Origin: Monosiga brevicollis MX1
Lineage: Eukaryota; Opisthokonta; Choanoflagellata; Craspedida; Salpingoecidae
Assembly: GCF_000002865.3 (NCBI RefSeq)
Contig: NW_001865053.1
Coordinates: 535,949-599,948, forward strand
DNA length: 64,000 bases
Direction: 5' to 3'
This document shows, one piece after another, positions 38,078 through 48,646 of the stretch. Position numbers and translations under genes: made by a program. Under the pieces are notes generated by a model. The model saw nothing but the letters and a program-made list of their open reading frames with translations. It did not search any database and was not told the DNA's origin. Within the stretch, counting starts at the first letter, position 1; each line of letters begins with the position of its first letter.

Positions 38078-41000
38078 GAAGAGACGTTCCTGGTCAGCGG
38101 CGGTCGTCCTCGGGGCCCTTGTGACGGCCCTGCTCACCGCCTCAGTACGTGCCATCACTTCAAACCCCCGGCATGCCGACAGACACAGACATACACCTTA
38201 TCTTCTTTCAAAGGCCCTGCGTCCGCTTGAAGCTCACCGCCACCACCGCTATCCTACCCTCTCTACAGCCCGTCGACGCATACTCGACTGGGGTACCCGA
38301 GAGCGTGTGTGAGCTGGGTCTGATCCCTCGCTCACACGCCCCTCTGGAGACGCGCGAGCTCTCGGCAGTTCCCTTCAACATTAGCCTCCAAGGCCTCAAC
38401 ACACACTTTATCATCGACGCCTACCACCCAGACACAACCTATGACCGTGCGGCCCGCCCTTACTCGCTTGCTCGCCCACCATGCTTGGCCAACACGTTTC
38501 CAACTTACTGCCGTCATTTGCCCTCCTGACTGCTCAACCCTCCTGCCTGCTTGGGCCTTGTGGGAAAATGCAGTCAACCTGCGCTCCTTGACGCGTGAGC
38601 AACTCATGTCAGCCTGGCTCATCCACGATCTCTCCGGCTTTCCCAGCTTCCGTGAAGCCAATCGCACCGATCCCGGTACGATAGGTGCATGCACGCGTCT
38701 TGTCATTGCTGTGTGTCTCCGGCACACCGGTGCTTCACCTCAACCCGTCATGTATGGCGCGTGTCGCGAACTTTGGCTCCAAGGACCTCCATCTTACCGC
38801 TGACATGATCTGCCATCCTAGATGCTGAGTTCCCCGATCTCGTCTCCAACTATCTTGCACCAGCGGATCAATTGCGCTGCAATGGATCAGCTGTTTCACA
38901 TCGCGCCGAACCCGGGTTCTTGGATCGATCGCGCATGTTTCAATGGCTTCGCTTCTCCGTGCGCAGCCCTCCCGCGACCGAGGCGCCAGAACTGTGGCGC
39001 TTTCGCATCACCATGATGTTTATGCGTCCACAAGGCCTCGGCTATGAACTAACGCCCATCAATGCCACCACCAAGCTACCCCTTAACCAAGACAGTTTCA
39101 TTGTCAAGTTTGTCGTGCCGCGCTATCGAGCCCCAGCTGCCCCGACATGCCTGACAGAGACTTCTTTGGTCTGCACCGTCTTGAATACTCGACGCCGATG
39201 CGACGCCGTCAAGCTGGCTCGCTGCTCGGGCCGCGTCCAAGCTGCCACCGAGCTGAATGACACGGTACTTTTCGGAACAGCTGACCATATTGTGGAGACC
39301 GACCCCACCATGACCAGTGTTCATCGCACCACCACCCACGACCTGGGCCTGGTGCAACATATTGACGTGGTACGCCTCGCATCTCCAGTGGCTTGACAAC
39401 ACCAATTCCGCCTGTGCTGCACTTCACAGATTCTTTGCAACTTTGCGAGTGGCAGGTGGACCAGAACGACCCATTCGCCTGTGGCTTAGGTCAAGGGGTT
39501 CCAAGATGTCGCAACCTCCAGCTCAACTCATCCGACCTAGCGCTTGCCAACCCCTCTTGGATGGGAACAAGCGTCGTTCCCCGCATGGCCAATTACACGG
39601 GTGCCCTCCTTCGAAAAGGTGACCGCCTTTTTGTCGGACATAGCCTCAACGAGGTGCCCGGCTATCGAAACCCGGCCACGGTACTTGGCGAAGTTCGCAT
39701 GCAGGATCGCTACACCAACTGGGTGTACAACTACAGCTTCAAGGACTCGTCCTCCACCTACCTCTTCAACAATCTTCATCGCTCCATCAACACGCAGGCC
39801 GATACACGTGGAGGGTGGATCTATCAACCGGGATCAACCACACCTTGGCGAATGTCCAACTTCCACGACATCTGGGCGCGCAACGGCTACGTGTACACCA
39901 TCAGCACACTTTTTGACAATCTGTACCAAGTCTATCGCAACATTGCCACCCGCGTCTGCGAGGATGAGGGGTCAGCCGGCCCACCACGCGGTAACTACTA
40001 CCGCAGTTTTGTGCGCACCGACGTGGTGTGTGCCAGCCCGGATGGGTCCTTCACCCTGGATACGCTGGTGTCTGCCCATGCTGCTCGCCAAGAGCCCGGT
40101 GCTGGTGTCGACCCCAACGTCTACACCCTTTTCACTGGGCCCACAGGATTTGGTATTTGCGCGTTCAACTACACGAACCGTAGCGGCATTGACTACGAGA
40201 TGGCGTATCGCATTGACACGACTGCCAACCCCAGTTTCCGGCTCGGCCTCTTTGATGCCGTGCCCTTCAGCTGCGACCGTGACGACGTGCTTGCTCTCAA
40301 TTTGTACCGGCTTCGCAATGAAGGGATGGACTCGGACCCCCTCCGCGATGGCTACGTTGGTTCCCACCCACCCCTCTTCTTTGAAAAAACAGCCAATAAG
40401 CCGCTCAAGTTGGCGACCATGACCCTACCCATGCCCGGAAATGGCTTCCTGGATCTGGTCGCTGTTCTCTTCAACAACGGTCGACTCAACCGTTATGCAC
40501 TCTCCAATGCCCGCGACGCTCTCCGCCTTTATGAGTCTACCGACCTATCGCTGACAGGGACGCCAATGTCTTTGCAGGCCCTGCCCAAGCTACGCCGCTT
40601 GCTGGTTTCCAGCGACGAAGAAATACTCAACCTGCCGTTTGCTGGCTGCGAGCGCCATGATACGTGCAATGATTGCATGCACAGCCTGCACCCGGCGTGT
40701 GGCTGGTGCTCGACCACTGCTACGTGCGCCACGTTTGAGGACTGCCAGCACAACAACAGTGCCTGGCGTTTGGCTCAAGCGAGTGCCGACGGCACCTGCC
40801 CCGCCACATTTGATCAAATCACGGTTGCAGTACAAGAGCGCGGTAACACGTCGCTCCTTGTGCATTACGAGGCCGGCTTTGCCGCTGCAGGCGCCGATTC
40901 CTCTGCAACAGATGTACACGTCCGCAGCTCAAGTATCTTGGTCAACGGAATGGTTTGGACATCTGTCAGCTGGAATCCCAACGCCAGTACTGCCAGTGGC

Positions 41001-42128
41001 ACCGCACTGGTCTCAAATCTGCAACCCGCTTTGACCTATCAGCTGCAAGTGGATCTGCACACCAACGGCGGTGTGGTGAGAGGAGAAACGGTGAATGCCC
41101 GGACCCGCATGGGTCGTCCATCAACGCCATTAAACCTGACCGCCACGGCGATATCCGCAACGGGCATCACATGGTCATGGCGTCCACCGCTTCAACCGCG
41201 TGGCAACCTCAGTCACTACGACCTTTGGCGCAACACTACGCGTCTGTGCTGCGCCGATGCGGACACGACGACGTTTACTGACTCAGGGCTGACACCCTAC
41301 ACCCATTATGTGTACTCGCTAACCGCAAGCACAGTGGACGAGCAAGTTGAACTCACAAGCCCCAGTGCCGTGGCTTACATCCAAACGCTGACCGCCGTGC
41401 CTCCACAAGCCGCTGTTCCAGTCGTATCTGCCATCACTTCATCATCTGTACGCTTCTGTTCCCTACCAACTATTGCTCCTACTCACTGTTCGTACTGGGC
41501 CATGCATGACTGTTCAAGGGCACCCTCACCTTCACCTTGCTGACAGGCTATTCTGGCGTGGAACATGACTGCGGGGATCAATGGTCCCATCACCAGTCAT
41601 GAAGTCTATCTCAACAGCACACTCGTGTTCTCATCGGCCCTTGACCCCACGGCTACATCCTATTCTCTGGCTGGCTTGACAGCGCAGACAGTCTATGCTG
41701 TGCGTGCACCCCGTCATTGACTATGCAGCTGGCCCTGGTATCTCTTCAACTCACAAAGCCACGTGTCATAGGCCACAATCGTCGCCCGCACAACTGCCGG
41801 TCCCGGGCTGCCATCCAGTGCCGCCATTTTTACCACGCTGCCCAAGGCCTTGCCGCAGGTCACCAACATCTCGGTCGCCGACTCAGCGGAAGGTGCCAAG
41901 GTTCGTAGTGCTACTCGACCAGATGCTCCGAGTCTGCGCAAGAACGTATGTCCTTTCTTAGTATGATGTTTTTTCGTGGTGCATATTTGCTCAGATTGTC
42001 TGGGTGTCGCCGGACCCTTCTTTGAGCTCGGCCGTAGCGTTCGAGGTATGCAAACTCGCAACGATTCGTCGCGTCTTCTGATATTTCAGGACCGTGGCAG
42101 AGCCGCCATGTTGTTCCGGGATGTGTTC

Positions 42129-42200
<72 letters not shown>

Positions 42201-45200
42201 GATTCAACGCCCCATGCTGATGAAGATTGTCAATGTAGGTGGTAGCGTCTTACAATAGTGGCAGCTGGGTGTCGCTGGGTACCACTTTAAGCCCATCATT
42301 TATTGATACGGGCCGGCCTGCGTGCAGCGTCATCCAGTATCGGATACGTTTGGTGGGTTTAAAGCAACAAGGGCCGCTGAGCCCACCTGTGAGCCTGGCG
42401 AGTGAGCCTAGCGTGCCTTTGGCACCAGCTGCGCCCTACCTGGTGGGCACCGTCGTGCAGGGCAATGGCGTCCTGGCTTGGAATGCCACAGTGTGCGGCC
42501 TTGTGCGCTATGTGCTTCTACAACGCCTCAATGGAGGTGACTGGACGGAGGTGAGATGCGCCAGCCAGAGGTGGTTTGATTGGTGTGGGAGGGGCTCAAT
42601 GTGTTTTTAATCAACCCCTCCCCTCCCCACACTTTTCTTTTTGTTTGTTTTCGTTTGCATCGCTCATATCCTGGCCGGCCTGACTTGCCGAATGCGTTCG
42701 TGGGTGGATTTGCTGGACAAATTCGGCTAGGTCTGCTGCACCGGTTTGAATCGGTTGCGTCCGCTGTACGAGTTTTCTGGGCTGGCCTTGGGAGCGGGCG
42801 TCGAGTGGGCCCTGCGACTTCAAGTTGAACGCTTTGCAGTGCTCGAGTCATCGCCCACTAGTATCGCACTTGCCATGACCCTTCCTGACGTACCAACCCA
42901 AGTATGCATCTCAAACGCTCGCCGAGAAATGCATTCGTGCGCACTGATTGTTGCTTACCCTTCATGCACGGGCTTCCCCCNNNNNNNNNNNNNNNNNNNN
43001 NNNNNNNNNNNNNNNNNNNNNNNNNNNNNNTGTACTTAGCCGAGCTCACTGAGTGCAAGTAGTGTGGCAGCTACGTCGCTCCATCTACTTTGGACTGAAC
43101 CAGCGCCTGAGGAAATGGTCCTCTCAACACACATTCAAAGGAACGGCAGTGCCGTGTGCTGCAACGAGCAGAACCAGTCTTCATTTGTAGACTCTGGACT
43201 AAATCCGTTCACCACATACAGCTATCGCCTGCGTCACCGCAATGCTCAGGGGTATGGTGCCTGGACTAATTTCTTTACCGTTCAGACGGCGCCTGCGCCG
43301 CCCTTGGACGTTCGCCCTCCAGAACTGGTGGCGGTAGGTTTTTTTCTCTTCATTTCTCCATCGTATCGCCGATCTGAACTTGTGCCCAGGCCAAAGCTAC
43401 ACTCCTTCATGACTCATTTACTGGCATGGATAGACGGGTCCCTATACGCTCGAGTTCCGCGTGCCGTTGGTATCAGAAACGAGGGGCCCCATTCTCCTGC
43501 GCCGCGTGGATCTGTATGACGATGACCTGGATCAGGTTATTGCAAGCGTGACTTTGGATGCCACTCGCAATGCCTACTTTGAACAACTCGAAGCGGGTAA
43601 GCGTTGTGCTTGCTTGCGTGCTCGACCCACCAGCAGAAGCCTGCTCTCGCTCACGGCAATGCCCAACTTGCCAAATCAATGTTTGAAATTTTTGAACTTT
43701 TTGTTCAAGCGCACGGCTACTATACACGATTCGTTGTGGCGGTGGATGCACTGGGCGTGCAAGCAACAACTAGTGGCAACTCTATTGTCGCCTACACCGA
43801 GTACGACCGGACAAGCCGGCCCTTGGAGTCCAGCATCGTGTCATACAAACTCGATCGTGCCTTCAGCGAGACCCTCTATGACGAAGCCAGCGGAGCCTTT
43901 TCAGCTTTGGCGCACGAAGTGAACCAGTCCATCACGGCGCTATTCTCATCCACGATTGGAGACCAACACGTGCGTCAAGTACGTTTCAAGCCAGGCAGCA
44001 TTGTAGTGGGCGTTCTTCTAGAAACAATGGCTGGGCCACCGCTAGAGACAGTTTTGACTCAGCTTCGGGCAGCAATCAGTGATGGGTCCCTCCAGAACGA
44101 CATCAATACAGGCAGCTATGCACGGCTGCCAGACGACACGAATCTTGAGACTGCTTTTGGTGCACCAACAACCACGCCCGCGACTGTGCCTACGACTGCA
44201 TCAACTTCAACTACCACAAATGTTCCTACTTCACGTTCTGACTTGCCCTCAGATTCCTCAACTTCCAAAAGCGCGACCTCGGCATCAGAGCCTGAATCCA
44301 CCGCTACGGCGACGACAACAACAGTCGCCGCCACCACGACTACTACAACTACTACAACAACTACAACTACTACTACTACTACTACTACTACGACAACTAC
44401 TACACCGATGCCTTCAACCAGCTCAATACCCAGCCAGAGCGGAACCACCTCAGCAGTTGATACGACGTCACTACCAATGGGCAACGGGCAAACAGCGGGT
44501 AGCCAGAGCTCGCAGGCTGGCCTTGGCGGGCCTGCAGCCATTGCTGTGATTTGCAGCTTGGCTGTGGCCATTCTCATCTTGCTTGTGGTCCTGCTGGCTC
44601 AACGTCAACGTCTGAAACAAGCTACCTCCAAGGCGGGATTTGGTATGTTGTGTGCTGTCGCCTGACTTGCATGATGGTGCCTGTGTGTCCTCATTGCCTT
44701 TTTTTTCCCATGTGACCCGTCCTTTCTTAGCGGCCAACTTCACGTACACACCCTCAGCTTCGCCAGAGAGACCATCGTCCATCGCGATGGCTCACTTTGG
44801 GTCCGAGCCTTCCATGGACTTGGTTGAGGAGCAGGCTGATTCGGGATATCTCCGCCTGGGAGGTGCTGATGAGAGCTTGCACGAGGAGGAGGGAAATGCC
44901 AATCACGACCAGCCCTACATTCGCTCTGGCTCGCGCTCTTCTGTTCTCTCCAACAATTCTTTGCTAGAGGACATTGCTCTCACGGAACAGAAGCTCAACC
45001 AAGTTCATCGTATGCGGGCAAGCGGGCAAATGGTAGGTGCTTGATGATGACCAAAGGCGAAGCGGAAATGCTTGTTTGGCGGGGTCGTTGTTTGTTTGTT
45101 TGCTTCTTTCTAACTGAGCGTGCTGTGCCACAACTATGTTAGGATATCGCATCCGTTGACTTTTCGGCATCTAGCACAATGAAGAGTCACTACCACCGCA

Positions 45201-45205
45201 AGTAA
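38076..45205 (+). CDS. SEMA-PSI-FN3-SEA single-pass receptor
   Basis: Large predicted cell-surface protein. Exons 38076-38144, 38269-38446, 38574-38675, 38822-39369, 39450-41447, 41547-41699, 41772-41945, 41995-42045, 42239-42550, 42731-42901, 43040-43333, 43434-43596, 43710-44642, 44731-45032, 45143-45205 join in phase to 1836 residues. Signal peptide 1-23; a sema-type propeller to about residue 690, with the YVYTISTLFDNLYQVYRNIA-RVCEDEGS block, RTDVVCASPDGSF and GFGICAF typical of SEMA; a PSI module (CERHDTCNDC .. CGWCSTTATC) at about 698-745; several FN3 domains, some usherin-like (NGSAVCCN .. YTHYVYSLTA); a SEA-like domain at about 1455-1535 (VRFKPGSIVVGVLLE); a Thr-rich stalk; a membrane helix at about 1677-1702 (AAIAVICSLAVAILILLVVL); and a 134-residue tail with Tyr sites such as DSGYLRL. 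There is no kinase or plexin GAP domain. Confidence 0.85.
42129..42199. repeat. (CA)n microsatellite in a SEMA receptor intron
   Basis: About 35 CA units in the intron between the exons ending at 42045 and starting at 42239. Long enough to be unstable. Confidence 0.95.
42981..43030. other. Assembly gap (50 N)
   Basis: A run of N inside intron 10 of the SEMA receptor (42902-43039 by my model). The round size suggests a placeholder, so the true length is unknown. A small exon, for instance part of an FN3 domain, could be hidden here. The flanking phases already match without it. Confidence 0.98.
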
Positions 45206-45831
45206 TCTAGCTCCCGCCCAATGAAGCGTGGGACCACCCTGCCATCTTAATCACGTCGTCTCTTTTGAGTTTTTGCATCTAATTACGGGCGAGTCCGCTT
45301 AATTGTGTCGAATGTCAAACCTCTTCCTTTTTTTAATTGAATCATGCAAACAAAATCGATTGAATTTTGTGGTAGTTTTGTGAAAATGCGGTATATTTAT
45401 TCACCTTGAAACATCAAAGTTTGCCTCAAAATCAGATCGTTGCTGCCTCGGTCGCCCAGTCATTTCCTTACTCCCGCCGTCATGATAACTCTGTTGTGTG
45501 AAAAGATGAATTGCGTCGATTAGGAAAGATAACAATGTGAAAACCAGCGACAGAGGACAGTAAGACGGCGAACAAGGATTATGAAAGAGGAGCCGTCCAT
45601 CAATCCTACCAAGACACACACTCGGGTGTGTGCCAACGCAGAGCACTGGCCGCGCGAGGCTCAGCGGTAGCTCACATGATTGACCACGAAGCATATACAC
45701 GCACACACGCACGCACACACGCACACGCAAAGTAGAGGCTAATGTAGGATAAAAATTTTGAGAAAAGAGGCTGAGCACATTGAGGCCGCGCGCTCGCCGG
45801 TTGAACGCAAGTGGAGAATGCTTGACGCGAC
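45206..45831. other. 3' spacer between convergent genes
   Basis: 626 bp between the SEMA receptor stop and the W2-like protein stop (minus). AT-rich at 45300-45420, CACACG runs at 45695-45730. No gene seen. Confidence 0.55.
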
Positions 45832-46693
45832 TCAGCTAGAGCTTTCCGGGTCCGAGTCGTGGTGCTCCGGAACCTCAAGCAGGCGATGAATAGCGTCTTC
45901 CTCGTCCTCCTCGTCATCCGAGTCGGCGACAGAAAGGAACCATTCGGCAATGCCGTCGAGGGCCGAAGTCAAGGCGGCTGACTCGGCGTCTGAGAGGTGC
46001 TTGGAGATGTTGCAGCCAAGCTTGTGCCAGCGCAAGACAATCGAGTCCTCGATGGCACCACGGCGGTAGAGGTCGGGAAGGAGACGCACGTAGACGGGAA
46101 TGAGAGTTTCAATAGCATCCTGGATGCGACTGTCGTCGGCACTGCTGACAGAGTCATCACCAAAGAGAGGTGGAATGAGTCCCGACTCGTTGGAGGACGA
46201 GGAGGGATGGGCGGCTCCGCAGGCAAGGAGGGCAAGTTTGTTCATGGCCTCGCTCGAGTTGCGTTTGGCGGGCGCCGTGCGGTTATGGAACATCTTTTCA
46301 AGGCAATGGAAAAAGTTTTGTTGTGCACGAAGGTAGTTGCGGGCGGAGCGTCGTTGCTCCTTTTCGTGGGTGATGAGGTCTGTCAAAAAGTCGGTCATGT
46401 CGAGTAGTACGCTGGGTTCGATGACTGCAGCCCGAAACAGCGCGCGCACGCATTTGTTGCCACTATAGCCAAACCGCTCCTGGAGCGTCTGGATAGTCAG
46501 AGCGACCTGCTGCCCGTCGGCGTTGTGATCTATAACATGGCATATCGGCGCCATTATTGTGAGTGAGAGGGTGCGACGACCGGGAGAGGAAGAGGGAGGT
46601 GCTGGCTTGGCACGGATTTTTAAGGCACGCACCGCGAATTGTTTCGCGAATCTCGAGCGACAGTCGTCGAGGGACAAAGTCGGTCTCGTCCAT
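45832..46693 (-). CDS. W2-like (eIF5 C-terminal type) domain protein
   Basis: Two exons (minus) 46693-46633 and 46529-45832, in phase, 252 residues. The start MDETDFVPRRLSLEIRETIR is followed by helical sequence (ALTIQTLQERFGYSGNKC, FLTDLITHEKEQRRSARNYL). The C-terminal third (VRLLPDLYRRGAIEDSIVLR, then a Trp-His pair, a helix and EWFLSVADSDDEEDEEDA) resembles the W2 domain of eIF5, eIF2B-epsilon and BZW proteins: a leucine-rich helix, an acid-then-Trp motif, and a terminal EWL-acidic tail. It lacks the eIF2-beta-like N-terminal half of eIF5. If the match holds it could bind eIF2 or eIF3 and regulate initiation. The assignment rests on short motifs, so a different helical protein remains possible. 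Confidence 0.55.
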
Positions 46694-47154
46694 TCTTGTC
46701 GGTGTCGGCGGCGCCTGGGCCACTCAAAGCGCTCAGAAAAGGGCGCTCGTGAGCGCTGGGTTGAGCTGAGCTGAGTGCCTGGGGGTGGGCTGGTTGATGG
46801 TCAGAGAGGTAAGTAGGTACCGAAGGTCGGATCAGCAAAGATGCACCACGAAGCTGGAAGATGAAGAATAGCAGCAGCAGCAGCAGCAGCAGCAGCACTT
46901 ATTGCGCGACGGGAAGGCGGCCAGAAGCACTCGCTGTCCTATTCAACAAAGGCGGAGCTAATCCAGCCAGTCTCGCTGACGACGAGCGAAAAGCAGAGAG
47001 CTTCGCCAAAGACCAATAGCAAGCCGTGCCACCGCGATGAAGAAACAGGCAAGCAGCAAAGGCGACGCAGCAAGGGCGACGCAGCAAAGGCGGCGGGGGT
47101 GACGAGGCAGCCAAATGTGCAATGACGAGACGACAACGCCGCGCACAGAGAGAG

Positions 47155-47188
<34 letters not shown>

Positions 47189-48646
47189 CTGCAGGAGAGA
47201 GAGAGAGAAAGAGAGAGAGGGGGCGGTGTTGGTTGTGGTGGTGAGGCGAAAAGAGAAACACACTTCCAGCTCCACCAGCACAAGCTAAGATAAAAGCCAG
47301 ATCAGAGATAATGCACAGCTCTCAATCGATGCGGTCGGAACGAGAGAGACACCGCCAAACCCCACACGCATGAGAAAGAGAGAGAGAGAGAGAGAGACAC
47401 ACACACACACACACACACCCTTGAGCTAAATGGTTTAAAAGTGTGACCAAGTGTAACTGGGGGAGTTGGGTGAGGAGGAGTCGGAGGAAAAAATGAGGGT
47501 TGGGTTGGGTTTGAAATGGCAGTCGGGTCTGGCAGGCTCGTGGTGGTAACGGGGTGACTGCTGGTGAGGCCGTGGGATTCAGGGGAGGGCTACAGGTTGA
47601 TGATGACTGGTACAGCTCTATGTCTATGTCTTGCCAGTGCCACCCCTGAATATCGCTTGGTCGCTGACGATTGGGTGTATGACCGCTTTCCCTTTTTTTT
47701 TTTTTTTTCCGTGTGAGATTACACACTTGGCTTAGCACGAGGATCAGATGGGTGGCGGGTCCTCCCCAGCCTCGATCCAAGGCATACTTGCCCGTGAAAT
47801 CCGCCTTGCTCCTTCATGGCGGTCACGATGAGCTTGGGCATAGACGGGCCCTGGAGGAGACCGGACTGAAGGGGGTGATGAGATGACATGATCACATCAG
47901 TCTGATGTGTTGCACACGCAACAGTCCCTTCCAACAGCATCACCGGCCTGCAGCCGCACGCTTCGACATGACTTGTAATGATGATAATATTTTAGCACAC
48001 GGTCGTCCAAGGCACCGAGCTGATCGCTGTCAGGGTGCATTGAACGACCAACTCAGAAGCTTAAAAGGCGTCAACAACGTTGCTTTTCATACCGAGTGTA
48101 TGTATGGATGATTTCGATATGTCACGTAGGGGGAAACTCAAGAAGATGGGGATGACGACGACCAGCGAAGACAAGTTTTGGCGTTTGGGGATCAACACCA
48201 AGACGTCGTCAGCCCTCTGAGCCGCAAGTTGGAAGTCGACTGATCCGTCGCGACGCCAGCAAGAAAGCCCGACGCCGCGATACAATCGCGCTCTGGTTTT
48301 GCTGCTCTACCACTTGTTGTTGCAAGTCCTGCCCTGACAAGCCTCTCACCGAGTTCCCTCCCACACCACCCAATTCCCAGGTCACAGGTAGATTCCTGCA
48401 GCATTGAGACTGGACGCTTACAGCCCTTTGTGTGGTGTCAAGCTCTTGGTGCTCAAACACTGCGAATGAGGACGTTGAAGCGATGATGATCACGACGACT
48501 CTCTTTCGTTTGATTTGTTGTTTTTCGAAAATATGACGCCTGGTCTCAGCTGCTCGGAAAGGGGCATGTTACTTGATCCGTGGGCGTTGCATTTGAGCTC
48601 GTTTTGGGTCCGTTTAGTACGCTCAAGGCGCTCCCGTGGTGGCTGC
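46694..48646. other. Intergenic region, possible unmodelled exon
   Basis: Nearly 2 kb. Simple repeats: GCA triplets at 46868-46897, GA runs at 47148-47185 and 47370-47395, CA at 47396-47419, a T17 run at about 47692-47708. A minus-strand stretch at about 47755-47880 reads in a plausible coding style (GPSMPKLIVTAMKEQGGFHG then a GTATG donor), but I cannot attach other exons. The 5' part serves the W2-like gene; the right end is the 3' side of the CARP-SEC-C gene. Confidence 0.45.

Noticed and set aside
38149-38268. Upstream part of the open frame before the second SEMA receptor exon
   Set aside because: A GTACGT donor at 38145 and a CTACAG acceptor at 38268 remove it as an intron, and the phases then match.
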